A DNA stretch of 64,000 nucleotides, taken from JAGWBD01 sp965220615 (GTDB lineage Bacteria > Chloroflexota > Anaerolineae > Aggregatilineales > Phototrophicaceae). Below the pieces are notes generated by a model. The model had not been told where the DNA came from. It searched no databases and saw only the letters and a list, made by a program, of their open reading frames with translations. Both the position numbers and the translations under genes were made by a program. Below are positions 48,971 to 57,667 of this stretch, in pieces (within the stretch, counting starts at the first letter, position 1; every line of letters starts with the position of its first letter). The DNA lies in NCBI GenBank assembly GCA_965220615.1, contig CBDCQL010000002.1:2046001-2110000 (forward strand), in the 5' to 3' direction.

Positions 48971-51549
48971 GCGTCGGCCACCGTCGCTCTGTCGTCAGTA
49001 TACATGAAATAACCCTGCTGCTCGATTGCGAGGCGTTCCATCCGCAACGCGCCGCCGAGCTCTTCGGCGACCAGGCGCAGCAACACGCTGTTCTGCGCGC
49101 CCAGCAGGGCCTGGGGCTCCGACAGGACGACCGTGCGCGTCGTGCTGCGCGTGCGCGGACGCCTCAGCGTGATCGGTCGCCAGCGAGAATTGCGCCAGTC
49201 CCACAGTTCCAGCTGGATTTCATCGGGCCCCGTATTGCGCAGATTCACGGTGACTTGCAGGGCCTCCACCTGTTCCAGCTGCGCCAACGGCAGCGGCGTG
49301 AAACGGAAGACCACCTGGTCGCCCGGTTGATAGTCGGTGTTGACCGGCGCGGCATTCCCGGACAGGCTGTTGCGCTCCAGCGCCACCCAGGTGAACTGGT
49401 CTGCCTCAATGCGCACCAGTTCCTGCGGCAGTTCCTGCTCGACCTCGAGCGCAATGAGATAGAGCGCGGCATCGTTCGCTTCCCACTGCACCTCTCCCGG
49501 TTCCGTCTGCAGGGGCATCGCGCCCCAGCCGGCGAGGAACACCTGACCGCCGCGGGCGGTGGAGAGGAAGGGATCGGCCACGGCGGCCGAAAGCAACAAC
49601 TGGCGCCGGTGTCGCTCCTGGGCAGTGGCGCTTGTTCCGGGCCCCTCGCGGTAGGCGCGGCTGTTGTAGTCGTCCTGCATGATGTCCATCACGCTTTGTT
49701 CGCGCGCTGCCAGCGCCCGCGAAAAACGACTGAAGCGCAATTGCGTCAGTTGCGCTTCGCCCCGTCGTTCCAGCGGTGAAGGCGCCGGCGCTTGCAGGAT
49801 GGTCGAGACCAGCGGCAACTCGAAGCTCGCGCTCTCTCCCGGCTGCAGGGCCGTCGGCAGCGCCTGACTCCCGGCGCGCGCAAGAATGACCGGATCGCTC
49901 AGGGGAAAGTCTCCGGCGTTGCGCACCGTGCCGCTCAACAGCCAGTGCCCGCGCGGCTCGCCGGTCAGCGGGTCCGGGTCCCCCTGCCGATAACTCAACG
50001 TGGCGGCGCCGGTAATAGCCGGCGCCGACGTGACCGCCGTGGTCTGGAAGGTGGAGATGAAACTCGCATCCACGTTGAAGTTCAGGGCATCGAAGCTGTC
50101 CGCCTGGCGAATGTCCGTGCGGGCCTGTATGCCCGCGGCGAAGGGATTGGCGGGGATCTCCCGCGCCAACGGTCGCAAGCTGCTGCCCGGCGCCGTCAAC
50201 AGATCGTAGGTGGCGCGCCGCGGCGAAAGCACGCCGACCAGCCCGGTCACCTGGGCCTGCCCGCTTTCCGGCCAGGCCTGCACCAGCGCCAGACGACTGA
50301 GCGTGGCGTTGGTGCCGCGCAGGCCAAAACCGACCGACCAGGACAGCGCGCTAAACAGCAGAATCAGCGCGGGAATGGTCACCCAGGCCCAGGCGCGCCG
50401 GTTGATGCGTCGCAGCACGAGGTAATTCAACGGGCCAATCAAGGCGACATAGAAAAGCAGAAAGCCGCAGAGCGGCAGGAGGTCCGGCAGCAGATCAAGG
50501 CCGGGCAGAATCTCGCTGGCGTTGGCCGCGCGCTCAAGATTGGTGATGCCCTGCGACCAGGCGGGCAAGGGCCGGCGCGTGGCCGCCAGAGTGAACCACA
50601 ATCCATCCAGACCGGACCATTCACTCAGGGGCGCGACCAGGGGGTCGGCCGCCAGGTAGTCCACCGTGCCCAGCCCGAATTCACGGCGCAGGAGCAGCGG
50701 TACGCCCGTCGACGTCGCCGCGAGCACGCGCGCGTCGGCGCGCAGGTCGCCGGTGGCGATCAGCGTCTCGCGCCCTGACGGCAGATCGTCGCTGCCCGCC
50801 AACACGGCCAGCGATCCAAGGTCCGCCGTCGTCAGGCTGGCGGAGGGCTGCAGTGGCAGCAACTCGCCCAGCCCGGCGGCCGTCGCCTGCCAGCCCGCGC
50901 CACCGGTGACGATGAGGTGGGCGCCGGCCAGCACCCGCGCGGCCAGCGCCTCGCGCTGCGCGTTGTCGAGCGCGCCGCTGTCCACGTCGCTGAACAAAAA
51001 GGTGTCCACCGACTGCAGCGCAGCCGCCAGCGGCGGCAGGTCTTCCAGCGCCATACCGGCGCGCCAGGCCTGTCGCCCGCCCGGCGCCAGCGCCGACAGG
51101 TCCACCCGCCCCCGCGAGGCATCGCCCGCTAGCAGGTGCAGATTGTCTGCCTCCGGCACGTGTCGCAGCGGCGTCTTCTGCGACGCCAGCACGATATTGT
51201 CGTCATCCAGATATTCAATGCGCACGCTGTCGGCGAAGCTGCGCGCGGTCGCATAGAGGAAGACGCTCTTGCGAGCCCCCGCCGGCAGTTCCAACGCCGT
51301 GCTGAAGGTGTTGCTGAAGGCGTTGCCGGAGGTCTCCGGGCGCAGCACCAGACGGCCGCTGCGGTCGGCGCCGGCGTTGCTGGCCTGCACCCGTATCGGG
51401 AACCACTGGTTTTCGCGGAAGAAGCTGTCGAACCCCGCTTCCACCTCCAGCGTGATGCCCTGCGCCTGCGCCGGCGCGGCGATGAGCGCCAGTAGCAGCA
51501 GGACGGGCAGCAACAGGGTCAGGTTGTGGCGCCGCCGGCCCTGGCTCAC
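48967..51549 (-). CDS. Large exported membrane-anchored protein, function unknown
   Basis: This 860-aa protein has a signal peptide (residues 1-30, APAQAQ), a beta-rich region resembling exported Ig-like parts (QWFPIRVQASNAGADRSG), a GATase-like stretch near residue 200, two membrane segments at about 355-380 and 388-408 (YVALIGPLNYLVLRRINRR) and a long second exported part. Similar proteins accompany ABC-2 ATPase/permease pairs. No catalytic motif is visible. The start overlaps the stop of the first metallophosphoesterase, and the end overlaps the ABC ATPase, both as ATGA. Confidence 0.75.
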   Translation of the reverse strand: MSQGRRRHNLTLLLPVLLLLALIAAPAQAQGITLEVEAGFDSFFRENQWFPIRVQASNAGADRSGRLVLRPETSGNAFSNTFSTALELPAGARKSVFLYATARSFADSVRIEYLDDDNIVLASQKTPLRHVPEADNLHLLAGDASRGRVDLSALAPGGRQAWRAGMALEDLPPLAAALQSVDTFLFSDVDSGALDNAQREALAARVLAGAHLIVTGGAGWQATAAGLGELLPLQPSASLTTADLGSLAVLAGSDDLPSGRETLIATGDLRADARVLAATSTGVPLLLRREFGLGTVDYLAADPLVAPLSEWSGLDGLWFTLAATRRPLPAWSQGITNLERAANASEILPGLDLLPDLLPLCGFLLFYVALIGPLNYLVLRRINRRAWAWVTIPALILLFSALSWSVGFGLRGTNATLSRLALVQAWPESGQAQVTGLVGVLSPRRATYDLLTAPGSSLRPLAREIPANPFAAGIQARTDIRQADSFDALNFNVDASFISTFQTTAVTSAPAITGAATLSYRQGDPDPLTGEPRGHWLLSGTVRNAGDFPLSDPVILARAGSQALPTALQPGESASFELPLVSTILQAPAPSPLERRGEAQLTQLRFSRFSRALAAREQSVMDIMQDDYNSRAYREGPGTSATAQERHRRQLLLSAAVADPFLSTARGGQVFLAGWGAMPLQTEPGEVQWEANDAALYLIALEVEQELPQELVRIEADQFTWVALERNSLSGNAAPVNTDYQPGDQVVFRFTPLPLAQLEQVEALQVTVNLRNTGPDEIQLELWDWRNSRWRPITLRRPRTRSTTRTVVLSEPQALLGAQNSVLLRLVAEELGGALRMERLAIEQQGYFMYTDDRATVADA

Positions 51550-52334
51550 AGGCGCACCCGGCAGTGGCGCACAAAGGTGTCGCGTTCGGTAAGGGTGACG
51601 AGGTTGTAGCCAGGCCAGTGCAGCGGTTCCTTGTAAGGGTCGGCCTGGCCGTACCAGGTCTGCGTCTGGAACCAGCTGCTGCGCACGCTCTGGTAGGAGA
51701 TGCCGTCGCGCAGCGTGAGAATGCTCTCGTGGATGTGGCCGTAGAACACGCAGCGGAGGCGCGCCCGCGCCGGCAGGAGCGCCTCGTGCAGCGCCTCGCC
51801 GTTGCGCAGCACGATGCCATCCAGCCAGGGCACGACCAGCGACAGCGGGTTGTGGTGCAACGCCACCACCAGCGGCCGCGGATCATCCGTCGCGCAACGC
51901 TGCGCCAGCCAGTCCAGCTGCTCCGCTTCCAGCCAACCGTAGTGTTCGTCCACGCCCGGCGCGCTGCTGTCGAGCAGCAGAAACTGCACGCCGCCGATCT
52001 CGATTTCCTGGTCGGCATGAGCTGCGGGCTCGTCGATTCCCATGAGCTCGCGCTGCAGCCAGTCGCTGCGATCGTGGTTGCCGGGCATGAAATACACCGG
52101 CATGCGCAACTGGCGGTAGAGGTCGGCGGCCTGCCGATAATCCTCCGGGCGTTCCGGGTCGCTGTGGACGTCGCCGGTATGCAGCACGAAGTCGATCGGC
52201 ACGGGCAGCGCGGCGATCTCGCGCACCAGCGCCTCGGCGCCCGGCCGCGGCAGGATGTCGGTCAGCGGCCCGCTCCACGCGGGGTCCGTCGCCAGGTGCG
52301 AATCGCTGATGTGGACGAAGGTCAGGGGCTGCAT
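51546..52334 (-). CDS. Calcineurin-like metallophosphoesterase (tandem copy 1)
   Basis: This 262-aa phosphoesterase is CpdA/cyclic-nucleotide-phosphodiesterase-like. The two-metal motifs are all visible: DSH at residues 11-13, GDVHSDP at 54-60, GNHDRS, a LHHNPLS histidine pair and GHIHES. It is the first of three tandem copies, 78-79 bases apart, that share an almost identical C-terminus ending RDTFVRHCR. The substrate is unknown; cyclic nucleotides are only one possibility for this family. Its stop overlaps the start of the 860-aa protein, which ties the array to the ABC/MoxR operon. Confidence 0.88.
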   Translation of the reverse strand: MQPLTFVHISDSHLATDPAWSGPLTDILPRPGAEALVREIAALPVPIDFVLHTGDVHSDPERPEDYRQAADLYRQLRMPVYFMPGNHDRSDWLQRELMGIDEPAAHADQEIEIGGVQFLLLDSSAPGVDEHYGWLEAEQLDWLAQRCATDDPRPLVVALHHNPLSLVVPWLDGIVLRNGEALHEALLPARARLRCVFYGHIHESILTLRDGISYQSVRSSWFQTQTWYGQADPYKEPLHWPGYNLVTLTERDTFVRHCRVRL

Positions 52335-52412
52335 GGGTTTACTCTACAGTAGTCAGGCAGACCGGACAAGATACTCACCACTTGTTCAGGTTGGGCTCGC
52401 CCCCGCCCCGCC

Positions 52413-53186
52413 TCACAGAAGCACGCGGCAGTGCCGCACGAAGGTGTCGCGTTCGGTCAGGGTGACCAGGTTGTAACCGGGCCACTGCAGCGGCTCAGAC
52501 CCGAGGCTTGCCTGGCCGTACCAGGTCCGCAACTGGAAGCAGCTGCCGCGTACGCCCTGGTAGGCGATGCCGTCGCGCAGGGTCAACAGGCTTTCATGGA
52601 TATGCCCGTATAGCACGCAGCGCAGTCGCTGCCGCGCCAGCAAGAGAATCTCGTGCAGGGCCTCACCATTACGCAGAATCAGCTCCTCCGGCCAGGACAC
52701 CGCCAGCGACAGGGGGTTATGATGCAGCGCCACCACCAGCGGCCGACTGTCCCGCGCCGCGCAGCGCCCTTCAAGCCAGGCCAGTTGCTCCGGCTCCAGG
52801 CGACCGTGGCCCCCACACTCCTTGGGGACGCTGCTGTCCAGTAGCAGGAACTGGACGCCACCGGCCTCAAACTCCTGGTCGGCGTGGGGCCCGGGATTCT
52901 CGCGACCCTGCAACACGCGCTGCAGCCAGACGCTGTGGTCGTGGTTGCCCGGCAGAAAGTACACCGGTACGCCCAGCCGACTGTAGAGTTCAAGCGTTAG
53001 CCGATAGTCGTCTTCCCGCTGCGGATCGTGGTTTACATCGCCCGTGTGAAGCACGAAATCTATGGGCGCGGGCAGCGCGTCGATGTCGCGCAGCAGGGCC
53101 CTGGTGGCAGTCAGCGACGACCCGGACTCCATGCCCTCCGCCATCAGATGCGAATCGCTGAGGTGGACGAATGTCAGGGACTGCAT
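52413..53186 (-). CDS. Calcineurin-like metallophosphoesterase (tandem copy 2)
   Basis: This is the second of the three tandem phosphoesterases, 257 aa. The metal ligands are intact (DSHLMAEG, GDVNHDP, GNHDHS, LHHNPLS, GHIHES). Relative to copy 1 it differs mainly in residues 15-40 and in the insert near residue 120 (SSVPKECGGHGR). ATG 53186 is chosen, with GGCGGAT a few bases before it; the open frame upstream, which reads MCGIAG by chance, runs through the 79-base gap and into the end of copy 3. Confidence 0.88.
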   Translation of the reverse strand: MQSLTFVHLSDSHLMAEGMESGSSLTATRALLRDIDALPAPIDFVLHTGDVNHDPQREDDYRLTLELYSRLGVPVYFLPGNHDHSVWLQRVLQGRENPGPHADQEFEAGGVQFLLLDSSVPKECGGHGRLEPEQLAWLEGRCAARDSRPLVVALHHNPLSLAVSWPEELILRNGEALHEILLLARQRLRCVLYGHIHESLLTLRDGIAYQGVRGSCFQLRTWYGQASLGSEPLQWPGYNLVTLTERDTFVRHCRVLL

Positions 53187-53265
53187 GGATCCGCCCGCCG
53201 AAAGCCCGGGCGCCTGTGCCCGCGAGTCGGCCGCAGCGCCAAGCCTGGACCGCATCGGTCCCGCT

Positions 53266-54057
53266 TCACCGGCGCACCCGGCAATGCCGCACAAAGGTGT
53301 CGCGTTCGGTCAGGGTGACGAGGTTGTATCCGGGCCACTGTATCGGCTCCGGGAATTCTTTCTGCTGGCCCGGCCAGGTCCGGTTCTGGAACCAGCTGCC
53401 GCGCACGCTTTGATAGGGGATGCCGTCGCGCAGGGTCAGCAAACTCTCGTGGATGTGACCGTAGAGGACGCAGCGCAGTCGATGACGCGCTCGCAGCAAA
53501 ATGTCGTGCAAGGCCTCGCCGTTGCACAGGACCAGGTCGTCCAGCCAGGACACGTCGATGGCCAGGGGATGGTGATGCAGCGCCACCACCAGCGGCCGAC
53601 TGTCCTGCGCCGCGCAGCGATCTTCCAGCCAGGCCAGCTGTTCCGGCGCGAGCTGCCCGTGACCCACGTTGCCCCTCGCCTCCGCAACGCTGCTGTCCAG
53701 CAGCAAAAACTGCACGCCGCCGGCCTCGAATTCCTGGTCGGCGTGGGGTCCGGGATCTTCGACGCCCCGCAGCACGCGCTGCAGCCACTGGCTCCGGTCG
53801 TGGTTGCCCGGCAGGAAGTACACCGGCACGCTCAACTGGCGATACAGTTCCAGCGCCTGCCGGTACTCATCCTCCTGCTCCGGGTCGTGAACAACGTCGC
53901 CCGTATGCAGCACGAAGGACACCGACGCGGGCAGCGCCTCGATCTCGCGCACCAGGGCCCTTGCGCCAGGAAGCGAGGGTCCGCGTTCCCATCCCCTTCT
54001 GGACGGATCCGTCAACACGTGCGAATCGCTGATGTGTACGAAAGTCAGGGGCTGCAT
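53266..54057 (-). CDS. Calcineurin-like metallophosphoesterase (tandem copy 3)
   Basis: This is the third tandem phosphoesterase, 263 aa, with the same ligand set (DSHVLTDP, GDVVHDP, GNHDRS, LHHHPLA, GHIHES). It carries a distinct insert near residue 122 (VAEARGNVGHGQ). The family is cytosolic, and no signal peptide is seen in any of the three copies. ATG 54057 matches the start of the other copies; the longer upstream frame runs into the acyltransferase gene in another frame. Copies 2 and 3 look closer to each other than to copy 1. Confidence 0.88.
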   Translation of the reverse strand: MQPLTFVHISDSHVLTDPSRRGWERGPSLPGARALVREIEALPASVSFVLHTGDVVHDPEQEDEYRQALELYRQLSVPVYFLPGNHDRSQWLQRVLRGVEDPGPHADQEFEAGGVQFLLLDSSVAEARGNVGHGQLAPEQLAWLEDRCAAQDSRPLVVALHHHPLAIDVSWLDDLVLCNGEALHDILLRARHRLRCVLYGHIHESLLTLRDGIPYQSVRGSWFQNRTWPGQQKEFPEPIQWPGYNLVTLTERDTFVRHCRVRR

Positions 54058-54124
54058 ACCTTGACCCCACTGTTCACGGCCAGACCGGACGAGACCCTGG
54101 CGCTTCTCCTGTAATTGCTGCCTT

Positions 54125-54997
54125 TCACCACGCCCCTGCCCTGCCCGACCCCTCGCGCAACGACGCGCGCAGCAGGGCGTCCATCGTCGCCAGCACCTGC
54201 GCCGCGACGCCCGGTTTGGCATCCAGCGGATCGCCGAAGCGCAAGGTCACCTCGCTGTCGCGCCAGCGACTGAACATCACCTGCAGCGTGGCCGCCACCC
54301 AGGACCGGCGCCGTCCCTCTCTATAGAAGCGCGCGGGCGCCGAGCGCAGGGCGCGCGCCGAAATCACGCCACCGATCGCCACCGGCAGAATCGTCAACGC
54401 CGGCACCTGGCGCGCGAAGAGCTCGATGCCCTCCGCCGACCAGTCCGCCAGCGACTCCGGCGCGCTGTCGTACCAGGCCGGGTCCGGCTCGATGCGCCCG
54501 GCGGGAAAGTTCAGCAGCGCGCCCCCGCCCCGCAGATGCGTCAGGGCCCTGCGCAAGACACGGACGCGCCGTTCGCCGGCGTCCGGCAGCAGAATCAAAT
54601 GCTGCGCGATATTGGGCAGCAGCGCCAGGACCGGACGTTCGGCGGTGATGACCATCAGGTCCGGCCGATTCAGCCAGGCGAAAAGCGCCATGGCGTCCAT
54701 GACCCCCGCGTGGTTGCCCAGCACCAGCAGCGACTGACCGGGCGGGAGCGGCGGGTGCGGCAGGTTGACCGGCTGCACACTGCGGGTGAAGGAGGGCAAC
54801 AACCACTGCGAGGCCTGCACCAGGTCCGTCTCGCCCACCATCCGCTCGTACTGAAAGACCAGGCGCGTGATGTCCCGCGCCGGCCCGCGCACCAGCGGCA
54901 ATGCGGCCTCGGGGTAACGCGGGACGAAAGCGCCGAGCATGTCGCGCGCGTTGTGGCGCAGCGCCAGCGCGAAATCGGAGCGCGAGGGTTCAACCAT
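54125..54997 (-). CDS. PlsC-like acyltransferase
   Basis: This 290-aa protein has the glycerolipid acyltransferase signature NHAGVMD, giving HX4D at His96-Asp101, and the substrate motif FPAGRIEPD, where Ala replaces the usual Glu of FPEG. It probably acylates a lysophospholipid or related lipid at the membrane, but this motif change makes the acceptor uncertain. Its start overlaps the stop of the large membrane protein gene by eight bases, so the two are coupled. The metallophosphoesterase array follows 67 bases downstream. Confidence 0.75.
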   Translation of the reverse strand: MVEPSRSDFALALRHNARDMLGAFVPRYPEAALPLVRGPARDITRLVFQYERMVGETDLVQASQWLLPSFTRSVQPVNLPHPPLPPGQSLLVLGNHAGVMDAMALFAWLNRPDLMVITAERPVLALLPNIAQHLILLPDAGERRVRVLRRALTHLRGGGALLNFPAGRIEPDPAWYDSAPESLADWSAEGIELFARQVPALTILPVAIGGVISARALRSAPARFYREGRRRSWVAATLQVMFSRWRDSEVTLRFGDPLDAKPGVAAQVLATMDALLRASLREGSGRAGAW

Positions 54998-56903
54998 CGT
55001 CGCCCTCCACGCGCAGCGCGTAGACCTGCGCGCCGTCCTGCTCGAAGACTCGCTCCAGATATTCCGCCTGCGCCACTGCCGAGGCCATGGGCAGCTTCCA
55101 GGCGTCGGGCTCGCGCCAGCGCCAGGCCCGATCGAAGCTTTCCGGCGCCGCCACGATCTGCGGCACCAGCACGTAGTCGATGCCCTGCCCGATCAACGCC
55201 GCTTCCTGCGCCGGGTCGGCGGGGTCCAGCCAGAAGGCGCGCAGTCGCTCCTGCTCGGCCTGGCTGTCCTCGTCGCCGCGGAAGAAAGGCTGGCCGCGAT
55301 AGTAGACGCTGTCGCGCTCGCTGATCACCGCCGCCCAGTCGCCTTCCCAGGAACTGCCCGGCTCACTGCCCGGGTAGTTGAGCACGCGGGCGTCGGGCGG
55401 CGCGTTCTCTCGCAGCCAGGTCATGGCGGCCACATCGGCCTCCGAGGCGAAAACGCCGTGAACGCCGATGCGCCCCTTGCTGAAGACCAGCAACTGCGAC
55501 GGAAACAGCAGCACCGCCGCCACCAGCAGGAAGGCGACGACCAGCATGGCCCGGCCCGCACGTCGCCAAAGCCGTTCCGGCCAGCGCGCCTCGACCCTGC
55601 GCCAAAGCGTCAGCAGGCCCTGCCCCGCCATCAGGCTGAGGGGGATGATCGGCCCGTGCCAGGCGATGCTGAAGGGATAGTCATAGTGGAAGAGTGGCAA
55701 CCAGGGTGCGATGCGCTCGCTGACGCCGAGGAAAGCAAAATCGGCGCAGAGCAGCAGCCAGCCGAGCGCCAGCAGCGTCGCCTGTTGTTGCTGTCGCCAG
55801 GCCGCCCGCGCCCCGATCAACGCCAGCGGCCAACTCCAGACCCCGTGAAAGACGAGCATCGTCAGGGCGTATGAGGGACTGCGCGCGAAGGGCGAGACAA
55901 TCTCCCCGCCCAGCAGCGGTAAGATGCGCAGCAGCCAGGGGCTGATGAGCAGCAGGGCCAGCAGCGGCGCGCCGGCCAGCAAGAGGAGCCAGCGGCGCAG
56001 CTCCGGCCGGGGATCGCCCGCCCACATACTCACCAGCCAGGGGCCGAAGCCAAGGGCCAGGATGATGGTGGTATCCGGGTGGGAGAGCACCACTGCCGCC
56101 AGGGACAGACCGGCGCAGGCCAGGTCCATGCGCTCGCCTTCGTGCTGGTAACGCAGCGCGCAAAGCACGAAAGCCTGGGCAAAGACCAGCGCCAGCAGGG
56201 TCGTGAAGTGCGAGTCGAGGAAGGCGAGATACAGGCCCAACCCGCCGCCCATGGCGAGGGCCACGGCGCGCCCCAGGTCGCGGTCGCCGAGCTCGGCCCC
56301 CAGGTCATGGGCCAGCCAGACGTTGATCAGGCCCAGCACCGACGCGAAGGCGAACATCACCTGATGCAGGGAATGGCCCAGCTTTTCGCTGAGCCAGGCC
56401 ACCAGGGCGCTGAACCCCGGCGCGTAGAGATAGTCAATCTCCGGGTGGAAGGGCGCCAGACTGTCCAGGCTGCCGCCCAGGCGGGTCATCAGCGCCAGGT
56501 AGCCGAAACCCTGGGCGTCGGTATCCGGCGGCACAGGCAACAGCAATACCGGCAGGGCGAAGAGCGCGGCCGCCAGCCCGAACAGGGCCAGTTCCGTCCT
56601 GCCCGGCCAGGCCATGTCGCCGTCGTCAGAGTCCGCAGCCTGGCGCGCGCCGGCCAGATGCCCCCGCCCCAGTGTCCCGCCCAGCAGAACCGCGGTGACC
56701 AGCGCGAAGAGCAGATAGTCGATGATCAGGGTGTCCCAGCCGAACAACATCGTCCAGGCCAGCGCGCCGCATAGCACCAGCGCAAGGGTCAGCGCGGCGC
56801 CCAGACCCACGCGCGCCTTTCCGCCGGGCAGGGCCGGGGCCAGCAACGCGCCGGCGCCCAGCAGCACACTGCCCACGATGAACATGATCGAGAGCGGGAC
56901 CAT
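54990..56903 (-). CDS. Polytopic membrane protein, GT39-like outline
   Basis: This 637-aa protein has about thirteen hydrophobic segments in its first 490 residues and a soluble C-terminal domain (FASEADVAAMTWLRENAPPDARV and later GIDYVLVPQIV). The loop PVPPDTDAQGFGYLALM and the general layout resemble GT39/GT83-type glycosyltransferases, but the catalytic acid motif is not obvious, so the assignment is tentative. The C-terminal domain is of the kind often seen after such membrane domains in this phylum. A TATACT hexamer ends only seven bases before the ATG, suggesting a leaderless transcript. Confidence 0.65.
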   Translation of the reverse strand: MVPLSIMFIVGSVLLGAGALLAPALPGGKARVGLGAALTLALVLCGALAWTMLFGWDTLIIDYLLFALVTAVLLGGTLGRGHLAGARQAADSDDGDMAWPGRTELALFGLAAALFALPVLLLPVPPDTDAQGFGYLALMTRLGGSLDSLAPFHPEIDYLYAPGFSALVAWLSEKLGHSLHQVMFAFASVLGLINVWLAHDLGAELGDRDLGRAVALAMGGGLGLYLAFLDSHFTTLLALVFAQAFVLCALRYQHEGERMDLACAGLSLAAVVLSHPDTTIILALGFGPWLVSMWAGDPRPELRRWLLLLAGAPLLALLLISPWLLRILPLLGGEIVSPFARSPSYALTMLVFHGVWSWPLALIGARAAWRQQQQATLLALGWLLLCADFAFLGVSERIAPWLPLFHYDYPFSIAWHGPIIPLSLMAGQGLLTLWRRVEARWPERLWRRAGRAMLVVAFLLVAAVLLFPSQLLVFSKGRIGVHGVFASEADVAAMTWLRENAPPDARVLNYPGSEPGSSWEGDWAAVISERDSVYYRGQPFFRGDEDSQAEQERLRAFWLDPADPAQEAALIGQGIDYVLVPQIVAAPESFDRAWRWREPDAWKLPMASAVAQAEYLERVFEQDGAQVYALRVEGDDG

Positions 56904-56910
56904 CCGGCGC

Positions 56911-56916
56911 AGTATA
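56911..56916 (-). promoter_or_regulatory. -10 element (TATACT) directly upstream of ATG 56903
   Basis: TATACT ends seven bases before the start codon on the minus strand, so transcription would begin at or next to the ATG. No good -35 was found. Confidence 0.4.
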
Positions 56917-57069
56917 GCAGGCGCCGCCTTTGGTCCATGGCGTCAATGGCCGGGTTGCCGACCCGGAAGGAATCGACGCGTCCATCCACCGTCGCGGGTC
57001 CGGGGCCTCTCAGCATTTGCGTCTCGCATTGGCCTGCAAAAGGCGACGCGCCTGCCCTCGCATTTCCGC

Positions 57070-57098
57070 TTGACAGCGCCCGCCCCTGAGTCGACACT
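57070..57098 (+). promoter_or_regulatory. Candidate promoter for yjjX-prmC
   Basis: A perfect TTGACA (57070-57075) is followed after 17 bases by GACACT (57093-57098), a weak -10. The start codon at 57128 has no clear ribosome site. Confidence 0.4.
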
Positions 57099-57127
57099 TT
57101 GACCACCACAGCAGACATTCAGTTGCC

Positions 57128-57667
57128 ATGCCCCTGGCCGTCGTCGCCTCCACCAACCCCGTCAAGATTGAGGCCCTGAGCCTGGCCCTGACGCGCCTGC
57201 TGCCGCAGCAGACCTGGCGGGTGGAGGGGCGAGACCTGCCCTCCGGCGTGGCCGACCAGCCCATGAGCGACGCCGAGACCCTGCAGGGCGCGCTCAATCG
57301 CGCCCGCCGCGCCAGGGAAGCCGTGCCTCAGGCGCAACTCTGGCTGGGCATCGAGGGCGACATTGAGGAGATCGACGGACGCCTGCGCTGCTTCGCCTGG
57401 GTGCAGATGCTGACACGGGAGCTCAGCGGTCGCAGCCGCACGGCCACCCACGACCTGCCCGAGGAGGTCGCGCGCCTGGTGCGCGCCGGCCACGAACTGG
57501 GCGACGCCAATGACCGCGTCTTCGGCAGGCACAACAGCAAGCAGGGCAGCGGCTCGGTCGGCCTGCTCACCGGCGACGCCCTGACGCGCCGCGAATACTA
57601 CGCCCAGGCCGTTCTGCTGGCGCTCATCCCTCTGTGCAACCGCGACCTGCGCTTCAGCGACTCATGA
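57128..57667 (+). CDS. yjjX: Inosine/xanthosine triphosphatase (YjjX family)
   Basis: This 179-aa YjjX-family NTPase hydrolyses ITP and XTP to keep non-canonical purines out of nucleic acids. It begins with ASTNPVKIEAL (residues 8-18) and has the family stretch SGVADQPMSDAETLQGA, then GIEGDIEEIDG and GSGSVGLLTGDALTRREYY. Length is typical. Its stop overlaps the prmC start as ATGA. The purine link with ade, xpt and guaA elsewhere in the window is probably coincidental. Confidence 0.88.
   Translation: MPLAVVASTNPVKIEALSLALTRLLPQQTWRVEGRDLPSGVADQPMSDAETLQGALNRARRAREAVPQAQLWLGIEGDIEEIDGRLRCFAWVQMLTRELSGRSRTATHDLPEEVARLVRAGHELGDANDRVFGRHNSKQGSGSVGLLTGDALTRREYYAQAVLLALIPLCNRDLRFSDS

Noticed and set aside
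53187..53294. MCGIAG start resembling a class II glutamine amidotransferase, ahead of metallophosphoesterase copy 2
   Set aside because: The stretch runs through the short gap and into the 3' end of copy 3 in another frame; the match is chance.
56950..56966. CCGGGT/ACCCGG hairpin as a terminator
   Set aside because: It has a good 6-bp stem but no T-run on either strand, and no gene ends beside it.
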